NCBI RefSeq assembly: GCF_024347455.1
Contig: NZ_AP025483.1
Location: 2,542,001-2,606,000 of the forward strand
Reading direction: 5' to 3'
Source of the DNA: Vibrio echinoideorum
GTDB lineage: Bacteria; Pseudomonadota; Gammaproteobacteria; Enterobacterales; Vibrionaceae
Length of the DNA stretch: 64,000 nucleotides
Positions 47,280-56,820 of this stretch are shown piece after piece (position 1 is the stretch's first letter; every line of letters starts with the position of its first letter). The notes under the pieces were generated by a model. That model worked only from the letters and a program-made list of their open reading frames with translations. It ran no database searches and was not told the origin of the DNA. Position numbers and translations under genes: made by a program.

Positions 47280-48062
47280 CTAGCAATCTAATCGGATTAG
47301 ACGACATATCTGTTGTTCGCCTTGCACCCAGAATAGTTCATAGTGGCTAAATAAGCCGCCAAGGATGTACCAACAAAGCAACAGGCCCACGAGTAGTGCA
47401 AATGCAAAACCCAAAGAAAATATATTAAGCTGAGGTGCGGCGCGCGTCATTACACCAAACGAAAGGTTAATCGTTAGCAGCGCAATAATGCCCGATAAGG
47501 ACATCGCTAATGCCGTTTTGAACATGATGCCAAGCCACAGTGCCAGTTCTCTAAAGTCTACAGCCGTCAAAGAACCGCTACCAATCGGCAAGGTCTTAAA
47601 GCTAAACACCACCAACTGCAACATTTTCAAGTGACCATCAGTCGCTAAGAAAAACATGGTAGCCAACAGCATAAACAGTTGGCCAAGTACTGGCGTGTTC
47701 TGCCCGTTAGCTGGGTCAACCATAGAAGCGAAGCCCAAGCTCGATTGCATACCGAGAATCTGACCGAGCATAACAAAGGTTTGAATCAGGAACTGGGTGA
47801 CAAACCCCATGGCAACGCCAATCACGATTTGTTCAAATACCGTCAAGAATCCTTGGAAAGACAGCAGTTCTATCTCTTTAGGAACGGCAGGAATCGCAGG
47901 CATCACAGCAAAGGTAATCGCCAAACCTAAATACAGACGGATACGCGGGGACACAAAGCGTGCCCCTGTTACCGTCATCACCATCAGCATTGCTGAGATG
48001 CGAGTGTATGGCCAAAAATAATTGGCTAACCACTCTAGTACAAGGCTCGTTGGGTATTCCAT
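47280..48062 (-). CDS. fliR: flagellar export gate protein FliR
   Basis: An export-gate membrane protein of 260 residues with six hydrophobic segments. With FliP and FliQ it forms the helical export pore. FliR hallmarks include RISAMLMVMTVTGARFVSPRIR and ILGMQSSLGFASMVDPANG. It lies between fliQ and flhB with short gaps. Confidence 0.94.
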   Translation of the reverse strand: MEYPTSLVLEWLANYFWPYTRISAMLMVMTVTGARFVSPRIRLYLGLAITFAVMPAIPAVPKEIELLSFQGFLTVFEQIVIGVAMGFVTQFLIQTFVMLGQILGMQSSLGFASMVDPANGQNTPVLGQLFMLLATMFFLATDGHLKMLQLVVFSFKTLPIGSGSLTAVDFRELALWLGIMFKTALAMSLSGIIALLTINLSFGVMTRAAPQLNIFSLGFAFALLVGLLLCWYILGGLFSHYELFWVQGEQQICRLIRLDC

Positions 48063-48068
48063 ATAGGT

Positions 48069-48338
48069 TTAATACAAAACTTGCGGCAAGCGTTCGATGA
48101 GTTCAAAAAAGAACTCCATCATCATCTGAGTCATCCAGTGAGCAAACATCATCAACGCCAATAACGTCACGATCAAACGCGGCAGGAAGCTCAGAGTTTG
48201 TTCGTTGATAGACGTCGCCGCTTGGAAGACAGCAACAACCAAACCAATCAGCAGACTAGGAATAATAATGGCGCAAACCATTACAAGTACCATCCAAAGT
48301 GCGTCTCGAAACAAATCTACGAATATTTCAGGATTCAT
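48069..48338 (-). CDS. fliQ: flagellar export gate protein FliQ
   Basis: A small 89-residue membrane hairpin that packs around FliP/FliR in the export pore. It begins MNPEIFVDLFRDALWMVL, and contains GLVVAVFQAATSINEQTLSFLPR, the family signature. Longer in-frame starts would overlap fliP and are rejected. Confidence 0.95.
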   Translation of the reverse strand: MNPEIFVDLFRDALWMVLVMVCAIIIPSLLIGLVVAVFQAATSINEQTLSFLPRLIVTLLALMMFAHWMTQMMMEFFFELIERLPQVLY

Positions 48339-48349
48339 TATTCCCCCAG

Positions 48350-49279
48350 CTACAAGGCAAAACTGCCGGCGAGAGTGGAGAGTATCAAGTTCCAACCATC
48401 AACAAGGACAAACAGCATCAACTTAAACGGCAGCGATACAATCATCGGTGACAACATCATCATACCCATAGCCATCAATACCGAGGCCACCACCAAATCG
48501 ATAATCAAAAATGGCAAGAACAGCATAAAGCCTATCTGGAAAGCCGTTTTCAACTCTGACGTGATAAATGCAGGGATCAGAACCGCCATTGAAACGTCTT
48601 CAGGGTTAGTCACTTCCGCTCCTGAGATCTCAACAAAGGTCTCAAGATCTTTGATTCGGGTCTGTTTAAGCATGAAAGACTTGATCGGGCCTTGAGCAAC
48701 ATCAAAGGCCTGTCGTGCTGATATCTGCTCATTGAGATAAGGCTGAACCGCTTGCTCGTTGACCTGATTGATCACCGGCGACATGATGAAGAAAGTCAAA
48801 AATATCGCGATACCAATAATCACTTGGTTCGAAGGCGTTTGTTGTAGGCCCATTGCCTGACGCAAGATAGACATCACCACAACAATACGGGTAAACGACG
48901 TCATCAAAATCACCATTGCAGGCAAGAAGCCAAGCATGGTCATTAAGGCCAATATTTGCAGGTTGATGGAGTAGTCTTCACCACCGTTAGCATTAGTCGT
49001 CATGGTAAAGGCAGGAATACCACCACCATTACCCGTTAAGCTGCCTGTGGTCATGGTTTGCGACGTGGTTTGATCTTTTTCCATCGAGCTAATGGTTACC
49101 GACTCAGAGCCAGCCGTATTCGCAGGGATAACTGTGCCGTCTTCGGCCTGCGCAAATACCGACCCACTGAATACGATAGAGCAGAGAAGAATGAGCTGAA
49201 CTAACAGCACTTTTACCGTTCGGAATGATCCGATTTGGTAAAAGTAAGATGAATTCGAAAATCCGTTACTTATTTGCAT
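48350..49279 (-). CDS. fliP: flagellar export gate protein FliP
   Basis: The major export-pore subunit, 309 residues. An N-terminal signal peptide ends at FAQA (about 44), followed by a Ser/Thr-rich periplasmic segment longer than in E. coli (245 residues overall). Then comes the core: [35 protein letters not shown], the periplasmic region with [15 protein letters not shown], and [24 protein letters not shown]. It overlaps fliO by 14 bases. Confidence 0.95.
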   Translation of the reverse strand: MQISNGFSNSSYFYQIGSFRTVKVLLVQLILLCSIVFSGSVFAQAEDGTVIPANTAGSESVTISSMEKDQTTSQTMTTGSLTGNGGGIPAFTMTTNANGGEDYSINLQILALMTMLGFLPAMVILMTSFTRIVVVMSILRQAMGLQQTPSNQVIIGIAIFLTFFIMSPVINQVNEQAVQPYLNEQISARQAFDVAQGPIKSFMLKQTRIKDLETFVEISGAEVTNPEDVSMAVLIPAFITSELKTAFQIGFMLFLPFLIIDLVVASVLMAMGMMMLSPMIVSLPFKLMLFVLVDGWNLILSTLAGSFAL

Positions 49280-49745
49280 CTTTTTTTATTAGCTGGGAAA
49301 GCTGACTTGAAAACGTACTTTTTTCCAGCATCTCCTGAGTAAGAGGTTTATCGAGCTTAGAGATCAGCTGAATGGATTGCGTAGTAATGCCGACTAAGAA
49401 CTGTTCATCACCCGCTTGAACAATCGCAATGCGTTCTTTAGTTCCAACAGGAATTTGTCTAACAATGGCTAGGCCTTGTTGATTCGACATCGCTGGCACT
49501 TGCATTCGCTTGAGTAACCAAGCAATAAATAAGATGAAGGCGATAACGAAAATCAGCGACCCAAAAGTGGTCGCTAAATCAAGAGAAGGAGGCGCGGCAA
49601 AAGCAATAGAAGGCGCAGACAACAGCCCTACTCCCAATGTTCCACGAGACAAGCTTGTGATTTCACGAAACAAGCCCGTCACTCCGCTAAACAAACCAGC
49701 TATCCCGCGAGACAAGCCCACCAATATTTTTGGCGAAAAACGCAT
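49266..49745 (-). CDS. fliO: flagellar biosynthesis protein FliO
   Basis: It helps assemble the FliP ring, 159 residues. A second hydrophobic stretch ([19 protein letters not shown], about 63-81) anchors it, and the cytoplasmic part has [28 protein letters not shown], the FliO core. A signal-like segment ends at IAFAAP (about 51). Before it, residues 10-37 are four tandem heptads ([28 protein letters not shown]), an unusual extension. Confidence 0.9.
   Translation of the reverse strand: MRFSPKILVGLSRGIAGLFSGVTGLFREITSLSRGTLGVGLLSAPSIAFAAPPSLDLATTFGSLIFVIAFILFIAWLLKRMQVPAMSNQQGLAIVRQIPVGTKERIAIVQAGDEQFLVGITTQSIQLISKLDKPLTQEMLEKSTFSSQLSQLIKKDANK
49635..49718. repeat. 21-base tandem repeat in fliO
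   Basis: Four 21-base units with the shared core GGCTTGT-TCG on the coding strand encode the seven-residue repeats at the FliO N-terminus. Unit similarity at the DNA level suggests recent expansion. Confidence 0.8.
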
Positions 49746-50155
49746 TAACGTAACTTCTTAATTCGTTCTGTTTGGCTAATCACGTCAGTCAAACGAATAC
49801 CAAATTTGTCGTTTACCACAACCACTTCACCGTGCGCAATCAGAGTACCGTTAACCATCACATCCAGTGATTCACCAGCAATTCTATCTAGCTCGACAAC
49901 CGAACCTTGGTTCAGTTGCAGTAAATTACGGATACTAATCTGAGAGCGGCCAACTTCCATGGAAATGGTCACTGGGATATCCATGATGGTATCCAGTTTA
50001 CGACGCTCATCTTCAGAAATCGGAGACGATGAATCAGTTAACTCATCAAGTGGTGCAGCGAGCACGTCGTCGACATCAATTGACGGTGCTAAAGGGTCTT
50101 CACCAAGTGCAGCAGCCCATTCGTCTGCTAACTTTTGATCTTCACTAGGTTCCAT
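49745..50155 (-). CDS. fliN: flagellar switch protein FliN
   Basis: A C-ring protein of 136 residues controlling rotation and export. The C-terminal SpoA domain is clear (MDIPVTISMEVGRSQISIRNLLQLNQGSVVELDR and GEVVVVNDKFGIRLTDVIS). The N-terminal about 50 residues are acidic. ATG 50155 with AGGA upstream is used; a TTG two codons earlier is in frame. It overlaps fliO by one base. Confidence 0.95.
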   Translation of the reverse strand: MEPSEDQKLADEWAAALGEDPLAPSIDVDDVLAAPLDELTDSSSPISEDERRKLDTIMDIPVTISMEVGRSQISIRNLLQLNQGSVVELDRIAGESLDVMVNGTLIAHGEVVVVNDKFGIRLTDVISQTERIKKLR

Positions 50156-50184
50156 TACCAATTCCTATACTTTTATCTATTTTG

Positions 50185-51228
50185 CTATTCGTTATCGTCG
50201 CTATTTTCTAGCTCAGACATTAAGTCTTTGCCTAGAAATGCGAGATCAGTTTTAACCACATGCGGTCTTTGAATCTTTTCAGAAATCTGTACGGCGAGCT
50301 TCTCGCCTGAACGTCCCATTTTTACGCGATATGTAGGCAATTCCTCTACAAACATGGTCGCGTGCTCAGGCATGTTCATTGGAATAACATCACCTGGGCG
50401 CAACTCCATAAGATCACGCAGGGAAATATCTTGTTCAAGCAAGTTCACGCGAAAGTTGACTGGCACATCCATGATTTCATCACGAAGTGCTGAGCTCCAA
50501 CGAACATCAGTTTCCATTTTGTCAGACTGAACACCGGCATCCAACAATTCACGAATCGGTTCTACCATGGAATAAGGCATAACGACGTGGAAGTCACCAC
50601 CACCGCCATCCACTTCAATGTGAAATGAACTCACAACAATCACTTCTGTTGGGCTCACAATGTTCGCCATGCTTGGGTTCACTTCAGAATCCAAGTATTC
50701 AAACTCAACTCCCATTACTGGTGACCAAGCTTCTTTGTAATCTTCAAACACAATTTTCAGTAATAACTGAATAATTCGTCTTTCAGTCGGCGTGAATTCG
50801 CGGCCTTCAATCTTGGCGTGAAAACGGCCATCGCCACCAAAAAAATTCTCTACAAGAATAAAAACAAGACGTGCTTCCATGGTGATCAGCGCCGTACCTT
50901 TTAACGGACGGAAACGAACCATGTTTAAACTGGTGGGTACATACAATGTGTTCTGGTACTCACCAAACTTCATCATTTGTACGCCGTTGATCGACACTTC
51001 AGCCGTTTTACGCAACATATTAAACAAACTGATACGCATATGACGCGCAAAACGTTCGTTAATAAGTTCAAGGGTCGGCATTCGACCACGGACGATTCGA
51101 TCTTGAGATGAGAAATCGAAATTGATCGCATTGTCATTTTCGGTCTCTAAGACATCTTCAACGTCTTCAACATCGTCTACGCCGTGTAAGAGCGCATCAA
51201 TTTCGTCTTGGCTTAATAAATCGGTCAC
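50185..51228 (-). CDS. fliM: flagellar switch protein FliM
   Basis: The C-ring protein that binds CheY-P, 347 residues. The N-terminal peptide LLSQDEIDALLHG is the CheY-binding segment. The middle CheC-like domain and C-terminal SpoA domain (MDVPVNFRVNLLEQDISLRDLMELRPGDVIPM) follow. It lies between fliL and fliN. Confidence 0.96.
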   Translation of the reverse strand: MTDLLSQDEIDALLHGVDDVEDVEDVLETENDNAINFDFSSQDRIVRGRMPTLELINERFARHMRISLFNMLRKTAEVSINGVQMMKFGEYQNTLYVPTSLNMVRFRPLKGTALITMEARLVFILVENFFGGDGRFHAKIEGREFTPTERRIIQLLLKIVFEDYKEAWSPVMGVEFEYLDSEVNPSMANIVSPTEVIVVSSFHIEVDGGGGDFHVVMPYSMVEPIRELLDAGVQSDKMETDVRWSSALRDEIMDVPVNFRVNLLEQDISLRDLMELRPGDVIPMNMPEHATMFVEELPTYRVKMGRSGEKLAVQISEKIQRPHVVKTDLAFLGKDLMSELENSDDNE

Positions 51229-51235
51229 AAATTAC

Positions 51236-51724
51236 CTATTGAATTACGAAGTCAGTGAATAACACTTTTTCAATCACAGGCTGGCCAACTGCTTGAGCCA
51301 GGCTTGCTTTAATATCTTCAGTCGCCTTATTGCGTAGTTCCACTCGCCCTGTTGGTGAGCGCAATTGATCAACCGTTGCAGATGCGAATGTTGCCAATAG
51401 CGTGCTTTCTACTAATGGAGAGTGGTAACGAGCAAGATCTTCATTCTTGCTGCCGCGTACCATTAATTGTGCTTTTATCTGAACTAGACGGTCTTTTTTA
51501 TCACCCGTCACATTGAACAAAAAAGGCTGAGGAATATTAACATACATGACAGGTTCTACAGCGACCATCGCAGTAACGGGTTGAGATTGAGACTCAGAAG
51601 CTCCGTCATCTGAACCTAGAAAAAAGAACAGTGCGGCACCCACTCCAAGCAGTAAAACGACTACGGCAATAATGATAATAAGAAGCTTACTTTTCTTTTT
51701 AGTTGGATCTTGTTCTGCAGACAT
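51236..51724 (-). CDS. fliL: flagellar basal-body-associated protein FliL
   Basis: A stator-associated inner-membrane protein of 162 residues. A lysine-rich N-terminus (DPTKKKSK) precedes one membrane segment (LLIIIIAVVVLLLGVGAALFFFL, about 14-36). The periplasmic FliL domain holds VNIPQPFLFNVTGDKKDRLVQIKAQLMVRG and ends VEKVLFTDFVIQ. Confidence 0.95.
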   Translation of the reverse strand: MSAEQDPTKKKSKLLIIIIAVVVLLLGVGAALFFFLGSDDGASESQSQPVTAMVAVEPVMYVNIPQPFLFNVTGDKKDRLVQIKAQLMVRGSKNEDLARYHSPLVESTLLATFASATVDQLRSPTGRVELRNKATEDIKASLAQAVGQPVIEKVLFTDFVIQ

Positions 51725-51776
51725 ACTGTTCTCTAACTTCCTGTTATTTCCACTAACGAGCTGTTATGGCCTGATA

Positions 51777-53936
51777 TTAGGCATAATAACTAATTCCATC
51801 ACGCTTTGATGCGACATTCAATTCAAGATTGCTGCCGCTATCAAGGTTTTCATCACCTTGACCATCATTTGCGCGGTTAGAGCCTGATTGTTGCTCACCA
51901 TTGTTGTATCTATCTTGCCCTTGACCCGTATTCTGTTGTTGAACGGACGAATCAGCAAGCTGCATCCCTTGTTGAGCAAGCATCTCTCTCAAACGAGGTA
52001 AGGTTTGCTCAATCACATCTCTCGCCTGTTGGCTGCTCACCGTGAAATGAACATTCGCCACGTCATTATTCATGGTCATTCGAATTTTCATTTGACCCAA
52101 CTCTGGCGGATCAAGGCGGATGTCCAAGTTCTTAAGGTTCTTAGACATCATCATTTGTATTTTTTCTGCCACCTGTTCGTTTGCCAACTCTTTAGTTAGC
52201 TGAAGAGGTGCCTGTTGGGCCGCTTGAATTTCAGCTCGTGTTGGAGCCGAACCTACGGTCGCTGTTCCCTGAACACCCGCTGCAGAAGCAATTTGCTGAG
52301 CAAACGTCGAGTCTTTGGAATCGTCTTTAGCACCAGTCTTACTCAGGCCAGAGAGTGCCGCCGCGCCAGCGCCAGCTTTGAGCAACATATCCGTTGAACC
52401 CGCCTTAGTCGCGGCTACAGGTGCATTCACTGCCAGGTTTTGCGCCGTTAAACTCGGGTCCAAGGCTGCTTGTTGTGCAGAAGCGGCATTGCCCTGCTGA
52501 GCAGCTAACTGTTGAGCTGCCGCCTGTTGAGAAGCATGTGCATTATTAGCGTGCAACATTGCCGCTTTATCTGTAACTGCATTGGTTGCAGCTTGAGATG
52601 AAGCCTGAGCAGATGCTTGTTGGGCTGCAGTAGCAAGTGCCGCTGTCGATGCTACCGCACCTAGAGCTTTGGCTTCACTTGAGTCAGAGTTATCCCAATC
52701 TATAGCTGCTGATTCAGCATTCGAATTTTGGCTCAATAACGCCGATGCTTGTTGTTGAACATTAGTCAGCTGTTGATTCAACACTTCTAAGTTACCTGTG
52801 GATTTAGCTAAGGCAGCTTGCTCGTCAACCGTCAACTTAGCGCCACTTTGTTGCTTTTGAAGCAAACCATCGACAACAGACTGTTCTGATTCGATTTCTG
52901 AATTCAATTGATTTAGCACTTTGGTATGGGCATCAACTTGTTTTGCAAGCTCGATGTCAGCGGATGAAAGCGCTTCACTTTGATCGCTAGCAGCTGCCGC
53001 ATTTTTTTGGCTAAGCTCTCGGCTCATGCTTGCTTCGATCTGCTCAGGGGTAACACCTTTGTCCATGAGTTGTCGAATTTCATCATCAGTCAACTGAGAA
53101 ACACCTTTACCACCGGTAAGCACTGCGATCTCAGAATCGACTTCAAGTCCACTTTTTGCGTTGGTTAAATTGGCTTGTTCTGTCGTCAGACCCATTGCTC
53201 CTGCAACTGAGGCGCCAGCGATATTGCCTTGGGCTTCACCTGCATTCACTTGTGGACTAGTTTGTTGAGTGGCTTGTTGAGGCAAGCCTTTGCCGTTCGC
53301 AGGCTGATTCAGTGTTTTGTTTGCCTCATCCAACTGACCAAGCAATTTATTGCCTTCATTCATCGCGACGCTGGCTTGCGATGCCTGAGCCTTCGACTCT
53401 GTAATCTGAGTGCTTGAGTCGTTATCAGTCGAAACTTGTTGAGATTGCTCCCCTTTAGGGAGTGCCTTCTCTACCAAAGTATTGTCACTGGTCGAAGTCG
53501 ACGAGGCTTTCTCTTTCGACGTTGAAGCTAATTCAGACGTTTGTTCAGCACCTATTTTTTCGGTGGTTGCCTTTTCAGCATCAACTTTTGTAGAAGCTTG
53601 CTTGGTTTGACCTTCACTCGTTGCGTCTGCGCTCTCAGATTCACTAGCATCGCCTTTACTCAGTTCCGGAGAAGCTTTTCCCTCAGCAGAGCTCGACTTA
53701 GCTGATTCGCTTTCATCACTCGACGCCGAGATTTTTTTGTCATCAGATTTTGAGCCGTTTTCAGCATCTTTAACTGTTGCTTTGCTGTCACTTTCTTCAA
53801 AGCCTAGCGCTTCTTTAAACGACTCAAAAAAACCTTTTGAATCGCCGGTATCTTCTACCTTTGAAGAGGCAGAGCCAGTATCCAACAAGGATGACGTTTT
53901 GTTGGTCGCTGAATTTGAGGAAAGACTAACATTCAT
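51777..53936 (-). CDS. fliK: flagellar hook-length control protein FliK
   Basis: The secreted molecular ruler of 719 residues. A very long, low-complexity Ser/Ala/Gln/Glu-rich region fills residues 1-590 (many QQA, SAS and coiled-coil segments). The C-terminal FliK domain (about 590-690) contains NLDIRLDPPELGQMKIRMTM and QARDVIEQTLPRLREMLAQQGMQL, which talk to FlhB. It is first of the fliK-flhB operon, behind a sigma-54 promoter. Confidence 0.93.
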   Translation of the reverse strand: MNVSLSSNSATNKTSSLLDTGSASSKVEDTGDSKGFFESFKEALGFEESDSKATVKDAENGSKSDDKKISASSDESESAKSSSAEGKASPELSKGDASESESADATSEGQTKQASTKVDAEKATTEKIGAEQTSELASTSKEKASSTSTSDNTLVEKALPKGEQSQQVSTDNDSSTQITESKAQASQASVAMNEGNKLLGQLDEANKTLNQPANGKGLPQQATQQTSPQVNAGEAQGNIAGASVAGAMGLTTEQANLTNAKSGLEVDSEIAVLTGGKGVSQLTDDEIRQLMDKGVTPEQIEASMSRELSQKNAAAASDQSEALSSADIELAKQVDAHTKVLNQLNSEIESEQSVVDGLLQKQQSGAKLTVDEQAALAKSTGNLEVLNQQLTNVQQQASALLSQNSNAESAAIDWDNSDSSEAKALGAVASTAALATAAQQASAQASSQAATNAVTDKAAMLHANNAHASQQAAAQQLAAQQGNAASAQQAALDPSLTAQNLAVNAPVAATKAGSTDMLLKAGAGAAALSGLSKTGAKDDSKDSTFAQQIASAAGVQGTATVGSAPTRAEIQAAQQAPLQLTKELANEQVAEKIQMMMSKNLKNLDIRLDPPELGQMKIRMTMNNDVANVHFTVSSQQARDVIEQTLPRLREMLAQQGMQLADSSVQQQNTGQGQDRYNNGEQQSGSNRANDGQGDENLDSGSNLELNVASKRDGISYYA

Positions 53937-54047
53937 ATATACAAGCTCTATCTACTAGCTTTGCTGTCATAAATCGGACAACAAAAAGAAAGTCGGATGC
54001 TTTTCATGCCTTTACTGGGCATAACGCGCAATTTTATATAAAACAGA

Positions 54048-54061
54048 GCAAGAAACATGCC
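54048..54061 (-). promoter_or_regulatory. sigma-54 promoter of the fliK operon
   Basis: AGGCATGTTTCTTGCTC on the minus strand has GG-N10-GC and the TTGC -12 box, close to the TGGCACG-N4-TTGC consensus. It lies about 110 bases before the fliK start in the 182-base fliJ-fliK gap. Confidence 0.75.
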
Positions 54062-54118
54062 TATTAGTTCCGTTCTCACAATCTGAACGGCAACACCTGC
54101 GTCATTTAGGGCTTAGGA

Positions 54119-54556
54119 TCACATCTTCTTTCGGCCATACATCAGCGTCGAGAACTCATCCATTTGCTTCTGTTCTCTTTGGTCTTGCAGTTTTGCCTTT
54201 TCTTTCTGTTTTTTCTCCATCAACCACTCATAAGATTTACGCTTTTTACGTAGCTCCATCCAGTAGTTTTGGCAGTTGTCGACTTGGTTTTTAAAATGGT
54301 GCTCCGCTTCTCTCTGTTTAGATAATGTTTCGTCTAGTTGAGTTAGGAAACGGTTCAAGTGACCATACTGGCTCGCCGTTAGCCCAGCCTTTCCGCGGTC
54401 GATAAGCTGCTGACAGTAATCAAGTCGATACTTTTCAATTTGAGCGACCTGCTCATAGTAACCTTGAAGTTCCGAATTCGCTTTGTTGAGCGCGAGTACG
54501 GCTTGGTTCTCTTGATCCTTAGATTGATCGAGCAAAAATTCTAATGCGTTATCCAT
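54119..54556 (-). CDS. fliJ: flagellar export chaperone FliJ
   Basis: A 145-residue coiled-coil protein of the export ATPase complex, related in fold to the gamma stalk of F-type ATPases. The sequence is two long, highly charged helices with QLIDRGKAGLTASQYGHLNRFLTQLDETL in the turn region. It follows fliI by 19 bases. Confidence 0.9.
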   Translation of the reverse strand: MDNALEFLLDQSKDQENQAVLALNKANSELQGYYEQVAQIEKYRLDYCQQLIDRGKAGLTASQYGHLNRFLTQLDETLSKQREAEHHFKNQVDNCQNYWMELRKKRKSYEWLMEKKQKEKAKLQDQREQKQMDEFSTLMYGRKKM

Positions 54557-54575
54557 GACTAACCTTATTCACTCG

Positions 54576-55895
54576 TTAGCCACCCAATACATGTTTCAAC
54601 ATGTTGACACACATGTCATAGGGAACTGTTTCTTTCATTTTCTGCTGTAAATACTCATCCAACCTCGGTTTCAAGGTGAAAGCACTATCAATGGCAGGAT
54701 CTGTCCCCGGTTTGTAGGCGCCTATCGAAACCAAATCTTGGTTTTTACGACAAATAGACAATACTTGGCGCACCGCTTTCGACATCAATACATGTTCTTC
54801 GGTGGTGATTTGCGGCATAACACGACTGACGGATTTCTCAACATCAATCGCAGGATAATGTCCGGCATCGGCCATCTCACGCGATAAAACAATGTGACCA
54901 TCAAGAATCGCTCGCGACGCATCAGCAATCGGGTCTTGTAAGTCATCACCTTCAGTTAAAACGGTAAAGAAAGCCGTGATGGAACCTTGTTCATCGTTGC
55001 CGTTACCCGCACGTTCCACGAGCGCGGGAAGCTTGGCGAATACTGATGGCGGATAACCTTTGGTCGCTGGCGGCTCACCGACAGACAGAGCAATTTCACG
55101 CTGAGCCTGAGCAAAACGGGTCAATGAATCCATTAATAAAAGAACATCTAAGCCTTGGTCGCGGAAGTACTCAGCGACAGCCAGTGCAGTTTGGCAACCT
55201 TTCAATCGCATCAGCGGCGATGAATCCGCAGGAGCAGCGACCACCACAGATCGTTTACGTCCATCTTCGCCAAGAATCTCTTCAATAAATTCTTTTACTT
55301 CACGTCCACGTTCACCAATCAAACCCACTACAACCACTTGCGCCGTTGTGCCTCGAGTCATCATGCCAAGCGTGACCGATTTACCAACACCGGAACCCGC
55401 AAACAGGCCAATACGTTGACCTTTACCCACTGTAAGCAAACCATTGATGGCCTTCAAACCGACATCAAGTGGCTCAGAAATAGGTTTACGAGCTAAAGGG
55501 TTGATGGGTTCTGCATTAAATGAAGCGCGTTGTTCGGTATAGATTGGACCTAGCCCATCAAGTGGGTTACCCACACCGTCGATCACTCGGCCAAGCAATT
55601 CCATTCCGACAGGGATGCCGCTCTCTGAGGTCACCGGTGTAACACGGGCACCTGGTAAGATTCCCGTAATTTGCTCACTCGGCATCAAAAATAGGTTGTC
55701 ACCTGAGAAACCAACCACTTCAGCTTCCATCTGACCAGACATGGTTTCGACTAAACACAAGCTGCCGATCGGCGCTTTACAGCCGGTCGCTTCAAGCGTT
55801 AGGCCAACAACACGTACCAATTTTCCGGATGCAATCGGTCGCGATTTCAGACCTTCGACTTTGTATTGACTCAGACGGTTCGCTAACTCAAGCAT
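54576..55895 (-). CDS. fliI: flagellum-specific export ATPase FliI
   Basis: An F1-beta-like hexameric ATPase energising export, 439 residues. Walker A is [15 protein letters not shown], the Walker B region [36 protein letters not shown], with [15 protein letters not shown] before them. It overlaps fliH by one base. Confidence 0.96.
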   Translation of the reverse strand: MLELANRLSQYKVEGLKSRPIASGKLVRVVGLTLEATGCKAPIGSLCLVETMSGQMEAEVVGFSGDNLFLMPSEQITGILPGARVTPVTSESGIPVGMELLGRVIDGVGNPLDGLGPIYTEQRASFNAEPINPLARKPISEPLDVGLKAINGLLTVGKGQRIGLFAGSGVGKSVTLGMMTRGTTAQVVVVGLIGERGREVKEFIEEILGEDGRKRSVVVAAPADSSPLMRLKGCQTALAVAEYFRDQGLDVLLLMDSLTRFAQAQREIALSVGEPPATKGYPPSVFAKLPALVERAGNGNDEQGSITAFFTVLTEGDDLQDPIADASRAILDGHIVLSREMADAGHYPAIDVEKSVSRVMPQITTEEHVLMSKAVRQVLSICRKNQDLVSIGAYKPGTDPAIDSAFTLKPRLDEYLQQKMKETVPYDMCVNMLKHVLGG

Positions 55896-56695
55896 TACTC
55901 ATGCCCTTGATGGCGGTTTACACCACAGAAGCTTTGAATCACGTTCTTCACACGCTCTTCCATGCGGTAGTTAACACTCGACTCACCCGCTTCGATTTGT
56001 ACATCACCACGGTTGAGTGCAGGCTCCGCCACTAGAGTCCAGTTGCGGCAATCCAATTCCGTTTCACCATATGCAGAGCGAATAATGGCAACATCTTCAG
56101 GATTAAGCTTCAATGTGATCGCGTGACCAGAGATTGGCAGTGATTCTACCGATTCTTTCACGGTATCTAATATGATTTGTGGATTGGTGTGTACTTCAAC
56201 ATGAACCACTTCTTTGACCATGGTAAGCACCATGTCCACCAGTTGCTTCTCAACCTGAGCATTCATTAGCTCCAACGGTTGTGCAAATTGGTTCGCTAGC
56301 CCCATAAAGATGGCAACTTGTTGTTGAATGTATTCCTGACCAGCCGTTACACCTTCAAGCTTACCGGCTTGGTTGCCTTCTTCGTGGCCTGCAGCAAAGC
56401 CTTCTTCTTTGCCTTTTTCGTAACCTTGCTTAAAACCAGCTTCTTGTCCTTGATGAAGCCCTTCTTGGTAAGCGCCTTGCTTGATCAATTCAATTTGTTC
56501 TTCAGTCAGAACAAGCTCTTCATCTTCGATAGCTTCTTCTACAGTCGGCATCCAACCAGGGTCATAATTGAAGGCAGTTTCTTTGGCTTGTTTGTTCACG
56601 TCAGAGGTGTAGTCAGGCAGCCCCCATTTCTGAGGTTGGGCTACCGAATTATCTTCTTCTGGACGAAGGAAGCCGCGTTTTCTATCACCTGACAT
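55895..56695 (-). CDS. fliH: flagellar export ATPase regulator FliH
   Basis: The FliI-binding regulator, 266 residues. The middle contains the Gx3G glycine repeats typical of FliH ([36 protein letters not shown], about 93-128) that form a tight helix. The C-terminal half resembles the V-type E subunit. It is separated from fliG by a 125-base gap with a terminator-like hairpin. Confidence 0.93.
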   Translation of the reverse strand: MSGDRKRGFLRPEEDNSVAQPQKWGLPDYTSDVNKQAKETAFNYDPGWMPTVEEAIEDEELVLTEEQIELIKQGAYQEGLHQGQEAGFKQGYEKGKEEGFAAGHEEGNQAGKLEGVTAGQEYIQQQVAIFMGLANQFAQPLELMNAQVEKQLVDMVLTMVKEVVHVEVHTNPQIILDTVKESVESLPISGHAITLKLNPEDVAIIRSAYGETELDCRNWTLVAEPALNRGDVQIEAGESSVNYRMEERVKNVIQSFCGVNRHQGHE

Positions 56696-56782
56696 ATCAG
56701 TACCTATCTATGAATGAGTCAAACTGCGTTGTAAATTCAAGCAGTTAAACTTAATTAATCTGTAGTTCGAGATTGGATAAAG

Positions 56783-56808
56783 AAAAGCCCCAACATTGTG
56801 GGGCTTTT
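56783..56808 (-). terminator. terminator-like hairpin between fliG and fliH
   Basis: AAAAGCCCC and GGGGCTTTT pair around AACATTGT and a TTTTCTTT run follows on the minus strand. It lies just after the fliG stop, inside what is normally one fliEFGHIJ transcript, so it probably attenuates rather than stops transcription. No sigma-54 signature was seen in the gap. Confidence 0.8.
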
Positions 56809-56820
56809 GAGATTTCTGTA

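Noticed and set aside
48198..48695. Open frame of 165 codons on the plus strand
   Set aside because: It is entirely antisense to fliQ and fliP, has odd composition and no ribosome site; both real genes are certain.
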